Part shown: positions 1 through 5,778 of the stretch, piece after piece | Position numbering within the stretch: the first letter of the stretch is position 1 | Layout: each line of letters begins with the position of its first letter | Assembly (NCBI GenBank): GCA_937872085.1 | Contig: CALMQK010000256.1 | Coordinates: 1-6,071, forward strand | Direction: 5' to 3' | Origin: an uncultured euryarchaeote | Lineage (GTDB): Archaea > Thermoplasmatota > Thermoplasmata > UBA10834 | Length of the DNA: 6,071 bases | Position numbers and translations under genes: made by a program | Notes under the pieces: model-generated | Told to the model about the DNA's origin: nothing | What the model saw: the letters and a program-made list of their open reading frames with translations, nothing else | Databases searched by the model: none

Positions 1-102
1 CATCCTCTCGAGCAATGGCCTTGCCTGACCGGGTTCTACCTTCACGATCCAGGCACAGAGATCCTTCGTGGCCTCCTCGATCGATTCCTCCATGAGCTTC
101 AT
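1..102 (-). CDS. Unrecognised protein downstream of hel308 (N-terminal 34 residues only)
   Basis: Only the first 34 codons lie in the window; the gene continues past base 1. The start is an ATG (102-100) that shares the ATGA overlap with the hel308 stop codon (TGA 101-99). A strong Shine-Dalgarno sequence, GGAGGAG (114-108), stands five bases upstream, so the start is well supported and translation is probably coupled to hel308. The visible peptide begins MKLMEESIEEATKDLCAW and looks like an acidic amphipathic helix followed by a short hydrophobic stretch (AWIVKV). There is no signal peptide and no motif I recognise. I considered the KEOPS subunit Cgi121, which as I recall lies near Hel308 in some archaea, but the visible N-terminus does not resemble Cgi121 proteins I know. 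Its function is unknown; co-transcription with hel308 is the only hint. Confidence 0.75.
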   Translation of the reverse strand, partial: MKLMEESIEEATKDLCAWIVKVEPGQARPLLERM

Positions 103-2267
103 CTGTACTCCTCCAGCAGTCTCTGCTTGTCCTCCACATCGACTGGCATACCAGGTTCGACCTGTCCCAGCTGGCTCTTGACCAATCTCGCGATCGCCTC
201 TCCTATCGTGGGGATCTGCTTCAGCCTGTCGTAGGATGTAGTTCTTAGGTCTTCGATGGATTTCAAGCCTCGGTCGTGAAGCGCCCTTGCCCTGACCCTT
301 CCGATTCCGCGCAGCTTGACGAGTTCCAAGAGCTCGGCCTTGATGCCGTACTCTATTCGGGTCCTGAGCTCCGACACATCGGCGACCGCATCCGGGTTGA
401 ACAGCTCAGCCAGGCGAACCGAGGCATGGACGAGCCATTTAGCCATGTCCATCTTGTTCCTTATGTCGCCGGGTCCTATCTTGAAAGCATCCGCGATCTC
501 ATTCTCGTGGACCTCGGATATCCAGTCATCAAGCAGCTTCGCCGTCTTGACCTCCGCGAGGAAGATCTCGTACCTGTTCAGGTCGGAGGGTGGCTGGATC
601 AGTAGCTCGTCCGCCTTCTCGCCCTCGAATTCCTCTATCCATTCGTAGTCCGTCTGTCTGAGGTAAAGGAGGGGCATGTCCGGGACGGAGCATATCATGT
701 GCAGGACTCCGAAGGATTTCTCGGGTTTGTAGTTGGGCAAAGCGTCCCTGATGGCAACTGCGGACAGAGGGTCGATGTACAGGTCGCTGACCGCCTTCCC
801 GAAGGTCGTGGCCCCAAGAGGCTCGCCCTCGCGGACCATACCCTCTTTCTTCAGGAACTCGAGCACCGTCTCGATCGTCTCCCTCAGGAATGTCACGTCG
901 GTCTGGTGCGCTAGGAATGTCTTGCCGAAGAAATCCTGGAGGGCATCGAGCGATGTCGCCGCTCGCGTCGCGACGAGTGCCAGAACGTGCGACCTTACCG
1001 CGGGTTCGGTTCCGAGCTTCGAGTAGATCCTCTCGTTCTCGCCGAGTAGGTAGGTCTCAAGGAGGAACTCCTTCTCCTCCTCATCCTTCGCTACGAGGAT
1101 CGCTTCTCCATAGCTATCGAACCTCGGCCTCCCGGCCCGGCCGCACATCTGCTTTATCTCGAAGATGGGTATGAACGTGTTTCCGATGTTCGAATCGTAC
1201 CTCTTCACGTCCCGTATCAACACGGTCCGGGCGGGGAGGTTGATCCCGGCAGCCAGCGTGGGTGTGGCGACTATGCATTTCAGGATGCCTTTCTTGAAGC
1301 TGGTCTCGACCGTCCTCCGTTGGGTGTTGGTCAGCCCCGCGTGATGGAACGCGCAGCCACTTTTGAGGGACTTGCCCAGCTTGTTCCCAAGGCTTGTGGG
1401 TTCGTCCTGCTCCCCAAGCAGCCTCTTGGATACCTCAACCAATTCCTTGGAGACCCCTCCAACCTCCTTCAGCAATTGGCCGAGGTCAGCGGCAAGGGAC
1501 TCCGCGGATTTGCGCGTGTTGACGAAGACTAGCACCTGCCCGCCCGTCTCGAGCGCTCCCTTGACGAGGCTTCGGATGGGATTCCCTGCCTCCCGAATGT
1601 CTCTCCTCGTGTTGTCTGTGAAGAACACCTCGCCTTCGGCGTAGACCCCCTCTCTTAGGGGGACCGGTCTCCAGTCGCTCTCGATCAATTCCGCGCCGAG
1701 CCATTCGGCCAGCTCTCCAGAGTTCCTTATCGTGGCCGACAAGGCGACAATCTGCGCCTTCGGATTGAATGTCTTGAACTTCGCCAGGGTGACCTCGAGC
1801 GTGGGCCCCCTGTCCGGGTCGTTGATGAGATGGATCTCGTCCGCGACAACCACGGACAGTTGGTCGAGCCATTTCACGCGGTGCCTCAGGAGCGAATCGG
1901 CCTTCTCGGAGGTGGCGATGACGATGTCGAACCTGGATAGCTTCGGGTCGATTGCGTCGTAGTCCCCGGTCGCGACCGCCACCTTGATCCCCAAAGGTTC
2001 GAATTTCAGGAGGTCATCATATTTCTCGGATGCCAGCGCCTTGAGCGGGACTATGTAGAGCGCTTTGCCTCCTTTGAGCACGGCACGCAGGATGGCGAGA
2101 TATGCCACCAAGCTCTTCCCGGACGCGGTCGGCATCGCAAGGACCACGTTTCTCCCTTCAAGCGTGGGACCTATTGCTGCCTCCTGCGGAGGATAGAGCG
2201 TCTCGATTCCGTCCTCCTTGAGCAGTTTCGCGATCCTAGGGTCCAGGCCAAGCTCCTCTATTCTCAT
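99..2267 (-). CDS. hel308: Hel308 (Ski2-like) ATP-dependent DNA helicase
   Basis: This is a superfamily 2, 3'-to-5' DNA helicase of the archaeal Hel308 family, which acts at stalled or damaged replication forks. From the ATG at 2267 the protein has 722 residues, normal for the family. Visible motifs are YPPQ at about 25-28, motif I AMPTASGKS at 44-52, motif II DEIH at 143-146, motif III SAT at 177-179, motif V ATPTLAAGINLPA at 334-346 and motif VI QMCGRAGRP at 373-381. A Hel308-type winged-helix/ratchet region follows. The C-terminus carries helix-hairpin-helix segments at about 652-674 and 682-700; the first includes GRVRAR, the Arg-rich motif typical of the Hel308 C-terminal domain. An upstream in-frame TTG (2285) would add six residues. 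I prefer ATG 2267 because Hel308 proteins begin with M-(R/K)-(V/I)-E-E-L and because GGAG (2277-2274) lies six bases before it. All core motifs are intact. The stop overlaps the next gene by ATGA. Confidence 0.96.
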   Translation of the reverse strand: MRIEELGLDPRIAKLLKEDGIETLYPPQEAAIGPTLEGRNVVLAMPTASGKSLVAYLAILRAVLKGGKALYIVPLKALASEKYDDLLKFEPLGIKVAVATGDYDAIDPKLSRFDIVIATSEKADSLLRHRVKWLDQLSVVVADEIHLINDPDRGPTLEVTLAKFKTFNPKAQIVALSATIRNSGELAEWLGAELIESDWRPVPLREGVYAEGEVFFTDNTRRDIREAGNPIRSLVKGALETGGQVLVFVNTRKSAESLAADLGQLLKEVGGVSKELVEVSKRLLGEQDEPTSLGNKLGKSLKSGCAFHHAGLTNTQRRTVETSFKKGILKCIVATPTLAAGINLPARTVLIRDVKRYDSNIGNTFIPIFEIKQMCGRAGRPRFDSYGEAILVAKDEEEKEFLLETYLLGENERIYSKLGTEPAVRSHVLALVATRAATSLDALQDFFGKTFLAHQTDVTFLRETIETVLEFLKKEGMVREGEPLGATTFGKAVSDLYIDPLSAVAIRDALPNYKPEKSFGVLHMICSVPDMPLLYLRQTDYEWIEEFEGEKADELLIQPPSDLNRYEIFLAEVKTAKLLDDWISEVHENEIADAFKIGPGDIRNKMDMAKWLVHASVRLAELFNPDAVADVSELRTRIEYGIKAELLELVKLRGIGRVRARALHDRGLKSIEDLRTTSYDRLKQIPTIGEAIARLVKSQLGQVEPGMPVDVEDKQRLLEEYR
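108..114 (-). promoter_or_regulatory. Shine-Dalgarno site for the gene after hel308
   Basis: GGAGGAG on the minus strand lies inside the last codons of hel308, five bases before the ATG at 102. It fixes the start of the downstream partial gene and supports translational coupling across the ATGA overlap. Confidence 0.7.
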
Positions 2268-2354
2268 TCTGTGCTCCACTGCCAAACGGTTAGGGATGAT
2301 GGCCGCTGACTAATAGTTGTTTGCGGGGGGTTGGCGAATGCAGGTCACGATGGA

Positions 2355-2360
2355 TTTTAT
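2355..2360 (-). promoter_or_regulatory. Candidate TATA box for hel308
   Basis: On the minus strand GGATAAAATCC contains ATAAAA. An initiation site about 25 bases downstream would give a leader of roughly 65 bases to the ATG at 2267. Competing TATA-like elements on the same strand are TATTAAAT, upstream near 2374-2381, and AACTATTA at 2318-2311, which would give a leader of only about 20 bases. I cannot choose firmly between them. Confidence 0.3.
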
Positions 2361-2421
2361 CCTGTTTGACACGATTTAATACTGGCATCCCCTACAATCC
2401 TGGACACTCGCGGCGCAACGC

Positions 2422-2428
2422 TTATTTA
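2422..2428 (+). promoter_or_regulatory. Candidate TATA box for lon (possibly the lon-nadM-pncC operon)
   Basis: TTATTTA in the context AACGCTTATTTAGC lies about 50 bases before the lon ATG. The usual archaeal spacing would place transcription start near 2450 and leave a leader of about 28 bases containing a weak ribosome site, GGTG (2469-2472). An ATCGTG hexamer lies close to the expected start site. TTTAATA at 2375-2381 is an alternative farther upstream. Confidence 0.45.
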
Positions 2429-2478
2429 GCTCAAGCCCTAATAGGTTTGACATCGTGTGAGATTCACTGGTGTAGCTA

Positions 2479-4455
2479 ATGCCAACAACCGATTTGAACA
2501 ACAGCAATCTTGGTCTCTCTGACGTCGAGGAATGGATCAAATCCCGACACTTCGAGACCACTGCCGATATTGAGATCCCGAAGCAACTCGTTAACCAGGT
2601 CATTGGTCAGGACGAGGCGGTCACGATCATCAGGAAGGCTGCCGAACAGAAGCGGCATGTGATCCTGATCGGCGATCCGGGCACGGGCAAATCCATGCTC
2701 GCTAGGTCAATGACCGACTTCTTGCCAAAGGGCGAGCTGCAGGACATAATAGCATACAACAATCCAGACGACAGCAACGAACCAAAGATAAGGATCCTAC
2801 CCGCTGGAAAGGGCAAGGAGATCGTTCAAGCGCAGAAGCTTGAGGCGGAGCAGAAGAAGGCGCAGCGGAACACGTTCATGCTCATGCTGGTCTTCATGTT
2901 CATTGCTCTCGGCGCATTCCTCACTCTGACCGATCCAAAGCACAACACGACACCGCTCCTGATCAGCGTGATCGGTGGCGTGCTCATCTACATGCTTCTC
3001 ACATACTCAGGACGAAGACGCGAGTCGATCATGGTCCCCAAGCTGATAGTCACGCACAGGCCTGACGAGCCCCCACCGTTCATCGATGCCACGGGGGCTC
3101 ACGCGGGCTCGCTGTTGGGGGACGTCAAGCACGATCCGTTCCAGAGCGGAGGCCTCGAGACCCCTGCTCACGAGAGACTTGAGCCGGGCGCGATCCACAA
3201 GGCGAACAAGGGCGTGCTGTTCATCGACGAGATCAACATGCTCAAGATCGAAAGCCAACAGAGCCTACTCACCGCGTTGCAGGAGGGCGAGTTCAGCATC
3301 CTCGGCCAGAGCGAAAGGAGTTCGGGCGCCATGGTCAAGAGCGAGCCTGTCCCATGCGACTTCATACTCGTCGCTGCGGGGAACCTCGATGCCGTTTCGG
3401 GCATGCACCCCGCACTGAGGTCCAGGATTCGCGGTTACGGTTACGAGATATACATGAGGAGCACGATGCCCGACACCGACGACAACCGGGACAAACTCAT
3501 CCGATTCGTCGCCCAAGAGGTCGCGAAGGACAAGAAGATAGCCCATTTCAGCAAGAACGCGGTCGCTGAGATCATCAGGGAGGCCCAGAGGAGGGCGGGC
3601 CGGAGAGGCATGCTTACCCTAAGGCTCAGGGAGCTCGGTGGGCTTGTCAGGGTCGCGGGAGACATCGCTTGCGAGACGAGCGCTCCGACCGTCGAGGCAA
3701 AGCACGTCCTCGATGCAAAGAAGATTGCCAGGTCCCTGGAGCAGCAGGTCACGGACAGGGCGATCGAGAGGCGGAAGGACTACAAGGTGTCACTCACCGA
3801 AGGCGCCGTAATCGGCATAGTCAACGGCCTGGCGGTCCTGAACACCGAATCATCGATGTCCGAATATTCGGGCATCGTCACCCCGATCGTGGCTGAGGTC
3901 ACGCCACCTCAGGCCAGGGAGGGCGGCAAGATCATAGCGACCGGCAAACTCGGGGAGATAGCGAAGGAGTCGGTCCAGAACGTTTCGGCCCTGATAAAGA
4001 AGTACACGGGCGAGGACATAAGCAATCACGACATCCATGTTCAGTTCATCGGGACCTATGATGGAATCGAGGGCGATAGCGCCTCGATCGCTGTCGCGAC
4101 CGCTGTCATCTCTGCGTTCGAGGAGATCGAGGTGGACCAGACCCTCGCCATGACCGGCAGCCTAAGCGTAAGAGGCCAGGTCCTGCCAGTCGGTGGGGTG
4201 ACTGCGAAGATAGAGGCAGCAGCTGAGATGGGTCTGAAGAAGGTAATCATCCCCGAGGCGAACATGAAGGATGTGCTCCTGGAGGACAAGTACATCGGGA
4301 AGATAGAGGTCATCCCAGTGGTCACGTTCAATGACGTTCTGTCTCACGCCCTCGTGGGCGCTCGAAAGGAAGGTCTGCTCAGAAAGCTAGCGCTTCTCGT
4401 CGTGTCGAAGCGGCCATCGCCGCTGCCGCCCGCGGATAGGGCCTTGGTGCATTGA
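2479..4455 (+). CDS. lon: Archaeal Lon protease (LonB type), membrane-anchored AAA+ serine protease
   Basis: This 658-residue protein matches archaeal LonB in length and layout. LonB is an ATP-dependent protease that degrades misfolded and regulatory proteins at the inner face of the membrane. It lacks the N-terminal substrate domain of bacterial LonA. Walker A is GDPGTGKS at 65-72 (Lys71), and Walker B is GVLFIDEIN at 245-253 (Asp250, Glu251). Sensor-1 Asn is at about 302, the Arg finger in LRSRI at about 316 and a sensor-2 Arg near 382. Between Walker A and B, two hydrophobic segments at about 132-150 and 159-176 form the membrane anchor characteristic of LonB. The protease domain holds GDSAS at 532-536, with Ser534 as nucleophile, and GGVTAKIEAA with Lys577. 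The 43-residue Ser-Lys spacing agrees with what I recall for the Archaeoglobus enzyme. The start ATG at 2479 follows a weak GGTG site. nadM begins 16 bases after the stop, implying co-transcription. No key residue is missing. Confidence 0.97.
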   Translation: MPTTDLNNSNLGLSDVEEWIKSRHFETTADIEIPKQLVNQVIGQDEAVTIIRKAAEQKRHVILIGDPGTGKSMLARSMTDFLPKGELQDIIAYNNPDDSNEPKIRILPAGKGKEIVQAQKLEAEQKKAQRNTFMLMLVFMFIALGAFLTLTDPKHNTTPLLISVIGGVLIYMLLTYSGRRRESIMVPKLIVTHRPDEPPPFIDATGAHAGSLLGDVKHDPFQSGGLETPAHERLEPGAIHKANKGVLFIDEINMLKIESQQSLLTALQEGEFSILGQSERSSGAMVKSEPVPCDFILVAAGNLDAVSGMHPALRSRIRGYGYEIYMRSTMPDTDDNRDKLIRFVAQEVAKDKKIAHFSKNAVAEIIREAQRRAGRRGMLTLRLRELGGLVRVAGDIACETSAPTVEAKHVLDAKKIARSLEQQVTDRAIERRKDYKVSLTEGAVIGIVNGLAVLNTESSMSEYSGIVTPIVAEVTPPQAREGGKIIATGKLGEIAKESVQNVSALIKKYTGEDISNHDIHVQFIGTYDGIEGDSASIAVATAVISAFEEIEVDQTLAMTGSLSVRGQVLPVGGVTAKIEAAAEMGLKKVIIPEANMKDVLLEDKYIGKIEVIPVVTFNDVLSHALVGARKEGLLRKLALLVVSKRPSPLPPADRALVH

Positions 4456-4456
4456 A

Positions 4457-4462
4457 GGGGGG
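4457..4462 (+). promoter_or_regulatory. Shine-Dalgarno site for nadM
   Basis: A run of six G (AAGGGGGGC) begins just after the lon stop codon and ends nine bases before TTG 4472. It supports the unusual TTG start of nadM and reading of that gene from the lon transcript. Confidence 0.5.
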
Positions 4463-4471
4463 CACATTGTT

Positions 4472-5011
4472 TTGCGTGGACTCATCGTGGGGAGATTCCA
4501 ACCCTTGCACAAGGGTCATCTCGCCGCGATCAGGGAGGCGTTCAGCAAGTGCGACGATTTGATAGTGGTGATAGGAAGCGCGGAGGATTCGCACACCGAG
4601 CGGAACCCCTTCACCGCTGGCGAGAGGTTCCAGATGTTGATATCTTCGCTCACTCCCAAGGAAAGATCGAGGATATTCATCGTTCCGATCCGAGACCTGA
4701 ACAGGTTCTCACTTTGGGTGAGCCACGTCGAATCGCATCTGCCTCCATTTGATGTCGTGTTCTCGAACAGCGATCTAACGCGTTCGCTCTTCGCGAAGGC
4801 GGGTTATGAGGTGCGGCACACCAAGGCATACAATCCGAAAGACTACTCGGCCACTGAGATCAGGCGGAGGATAGCGTCTGATGAGAAGTGGGAACATCTC
4901 GTCCCGGGACCTGTTGCCAGAATGCTGGAGTCGGTCGATGCGAGGCAACGGCTGCTGGACGCGGGGATGAAACCAGTGCCTTCGAAGGGCGGTGGGTGCC
5001 GTGCTCGCTAG
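4472..5011 (+). CDS. nadM: Archaeal nicotinamide-nucleotide adenylyltransferase (NadM)
   Basis: This enzyme condenses NMN (archaeal members usually also accept nicotinate mononucleotide) with ATP to make NAD+ and pyrophosphate, the last step of NAD synthesis in the cytoplasm. The 179-residue product is a nucleotidyltransferase-fold protein. It has the N-terminal GRFQPLHKGH at 7-16, whose HxGH (13-16) binds ATP. Next come a GSAEDSHTERNPFTAGER segment and a WVSHVES-PPFDVVFSN region. The second signature, YSATEIRRR, is at 125-133, followed by EKWEHLVP. All match the archaeal family exemplified by the Methanocaldococcus enzyme. The start codon is TTG; it gives the family's conserved MRG-(L/F)-I-(V/I)-GRFQP N-terminus, so it is firmly placed. 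The last residues (SKGGGCRAR) look like a non-conserved tail created by the 20-base overlap with pncC. The gene lies between lon and pncC in the same orientation. Confidence 0.95.
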   Translation: MRGLIVGRFQPLHKGHLAAIREAFSKCDDLIVVIGSAEDSHTERNPFTAGERFQMLISSLTPKERSRIFIVPIRDLNRFSLWVSHVESHLPPFDVVFSNSDLTRSLFAKAGYEVRHTKAYNPKDYSATEIRRRIASDEKWEHLVPGPVARMLESVDARQRLLDAGMKPVPSKGGGCRAR

Positions 5012-5474
5012 CCGGGTCGGGCAACTGCTCAGGCAGAGGAACCTCACAGTGAGCGTTGCGGAATCCTGCACGGGCGGGAGACTCGGTGATCGTATCACCG
5101 ACGTCCCCGGAAGCAGCGACTACTTCATGGGCGGGGTCATCTCATACAGCAACGCCGCCAAAGTGAACCTCCTTGGGGTAGACAGTGCGGTGCTTGCTAG
5201 CAAGGGCGCAGTGAGCCGGCCGATCGCCATCCAGATGGCGTCTGGAGTGCGTAGGAGACTAAAGACCGCCATCGGGGTCGGAGTGACCGGGATAGCAGGC
5301 CCAGCTGGGGGTTCGCGAGCGAAACCGGTGGGATTGGTCTTCATCGCGGTTTGTTCTGATGCGAATGCGACCTGCGCCAAGAAGATCTTCAAGGGGTCGA
5401 GGACCTCGATAAAAATGCAGTCGACGGAAGAAGCCGTCCGCATGCTGCAGGAGTTCATCCTGAAGATCCAATGA
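4992..5474 (+). CDS. pncC: Nicotinamide-nucleotide amidase, stand-alone CinA C-terminal domain (PncC)
   Basis: PncC deamidates NMN to nicotinate mononucleotide plus ammonia, recycling NMN in the pyridine nucleotide cycle. The 160-residue product corresponds to the single PncC/CinA C-terminal domain, with no N-terminal CinA (MoaB-like) domain, and matches the length of E. coli PncC. Signatures are VAESCTGG at 22-29, PGSS at 39-42, SYSNAAK at 51-57, GAVS at 72-75, GVTGIAGPAGG at 97-107 and KPVG at 111-114. Ser42 and Lys57 have the same 15-residue spacing as the Ser-Lys pair reported, as I recall, for a bacterial homologue, so the active site looks complete. The start is given as GTG 4992, overlapping nadM by 20 bases. 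GTG 5001 is an alternative with GGTGG five bases upstream and would shorten the protein by three residues. Overlap with nadM implies one transcript and related use of NMN. Confidence 0.93.
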   Translation: MGAVLASRVGQLLRQRNLTVSVAESCTGGRLGDRITDVPGSSDYFMGGVISYSNAAKVNLLGVDSAVLASKGAVSRPIAIQMASGVRRRLKTAIGVGVTGIAGPAGGSRAKPVGLVFIAVCSDANATCAKKIFKGSRTSIKMQSTEEAVRMLQEFILKIQ

Positions 5475-5498
5475 TGCGCCATTTTGCGATTACCAAAA

Positions 5499-5506
5499 TA
5501 TTTATA
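5499..5506 (+). promoter_or_regulatory. BRE/TATA promoter for the small ORF and KaiC-like gene
   Basis: ACCAAAATATTTATAC has an A-rich BRE-like segment directly before TATTTATA, a close match to strong archaeal promoters. It begins about 25 bases after the pncC stop. Initiation would fall near 5528-5532, leaving a leader of about 47 bases to the TTG at 5578. This suggests that the genes to the right are transcribed separately from the lon operon. Confidence 0.6.
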
Positions 5507-5518
5507 CTCACACCTTGA

Positions 5519-5525
5519 TTTTATA
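5519..5525 (+). promoter_or_regulatory. Second TATA-like element in tandem
   Basis: TTTTATA repeats the TTTATAC core of the upstream box 19 bases further on. Used alone it would start transcription near 5546-5550 and leave a leader of about 30 bases. It may be an alternative promoter or a chance AT-rich match. Confidence 0.35.
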
Positions 5526-5544
5526 CGCGCCTAGCACACGCGCG
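5526..5544. repeat. Small GC inverted repeat downstream of the tandem TATA boxes
   Basis: CGCGC (5526-5530) can pair with GCGCG (5540-5544) around a nine-base loop. The same segment also contains ACGCGC twice as a direct repeat (5525-5530 and 5538-5543). It lies where transcription from the first TATA box should begin, so it could be an operator or a hairpin in the leader. There is no T-run after it, so it is not a convincing terminator for pncC. Confidence 0.35.
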
Positions 5545-5563
5545 AGGCCAAATCATATCAGAA

Positions 5564-5571
5564 GGGGTGAT
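5564..5571 (+). promoter_or_regulatory. Strong Shine-Dalgarno site for the 66-residue ORF
   Basis: GGGGTGAT contains the GGTGAT core complementary to the archaeal 16S 3' end. It sits six bases before TTG 5578 and nine before the in-frame ATG 5581. This is one of the best ribosome sites in the window and the main reason to treat the following ORF as translated. Confidence 0.6.
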
Positions 5572-5577
5572 TAACAG

Positions 5578-5778
5578 TTGATGCTATCGTGGCCTTCTGT
5601 CCCGTTGTATGATTGTATCACTCTCATTTCAAATCGAGGAAGATTCGTATCATCATCTATGTGGCCGTCAGTTGGACGGACACTTGAAATGCCTGTGGAG
5701 GAAGGAGTTCAGGCCGCAAGACCACAGCCTTCCTATGAATCAGGAACCGAGCAGGTCACGGAGGCATGTCCTAGATGA
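5578..5778 (+). CDS. Small hypothetical protein (66 residues) translationally linked to the KaiC-like gene
   Basis: I do not recognise this product. Support is contextual: a BRE/TATA element about 75 bases upstream, a strong GGGGTGAT ribosome site six bases before the TTG, and a stop (TGA 5776-5778) forming an ATGA overlap with the KaiC-like start. The start may instead be ATG 5581, one codon later. The peptide has two cysteines, at residue 13 (YDCITL) and near the end (EACPR). It also has a Ser/Trp-containing first half, and an acidic, Pro/Gln-rich second half with no membrane segment or known motif. Codon use is a warning: third positions look clearly less GC-rich than in lon, nadM or pncC. 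It could be a fast-evolving small protein, a leader peptide for the next gene, a degraded gene, or a chance ORF inside a long 5' leader. Confidence 0.5.
   Translation: MMLSWPSVPLYDCITLISNRGRFVSSSMWPSVGRTLEMPVEEGVQAARPQPSYESGTEQVTEACPR
5760..5764 (+). promoter_or_regulatory. Shine-Dalgarno site for the KaiC-like gene
   Basis: GGAGG lies ten bases before ATG 5775, inside the last codons of the 66-residue ORF. It supports the start at 5775 over the later in-frame ATG at 5808. Confidence 0.5.

Larger units (their letters stand above)
2346..2457. repeat. Three copies of the CACGAT hexamer in the hel308/lon divergent region
   Basis: CACGAT occurs at 2346-2351 and 2370-2375, and its reverse complement ATCGTG at 2452-2457. 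The second and third copies sit in longer related units: GTTTGACA occurs at 2364-2371 and again at 2445-2452. ACACGAT (2369-2375) faces ATCGTGT (2452-2458) as a seven-base inverted repeat. On the strand where each reads ATCGTG, a TATA-like element lies upstream. This could be a set of regulator sites for the divergent promoters, but hexamers recur by chance and no regulator is identified. The remainder of this roughly 210-base spacer contains no gene that I can see. Confidence 0.35.

Noticed and set aside
276..1962. Several plus-strand ORFs of 70-128 codons opposite hel308.
   Set aside because: They lie antisense to a fully conserved helicase and are low-complexity Ser/Arg-rich products of its codon bias, with no family resemblance.
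2376..2658. Minus-strand ORFs spanning the lon start.
   Set aside because: They overlap the lon coding region and its promoter and show no conserved features.
5120..5482. A 120-codon minus-strand ORF opposite pncC.
   Set aside because: It is entirely antisense to pncC, whose motifs are intact, and has no independent start signals.
5526..5544. The GC hairpin as an intrinsic terminator for pncC.
   Set aside because: No U-run follows the stem, archaeal termination mainly uses T-tracts, and two TATA boxes lie between pncC and the hairpin.
5580..5778. A cysteine-rich zinc-ribbon reading, with FCPV in one frame, CGRQLDGHLKC in another and EACPR in a third, which might be a decayed zinc-ribbon gene.
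   Set aside because: Joining them needs about three frame changes in 200 bases, the first frame has no well-placed start, and all neighbouring genes are intact. Alignment to homologous loci would be needed before calling a pseudogene.
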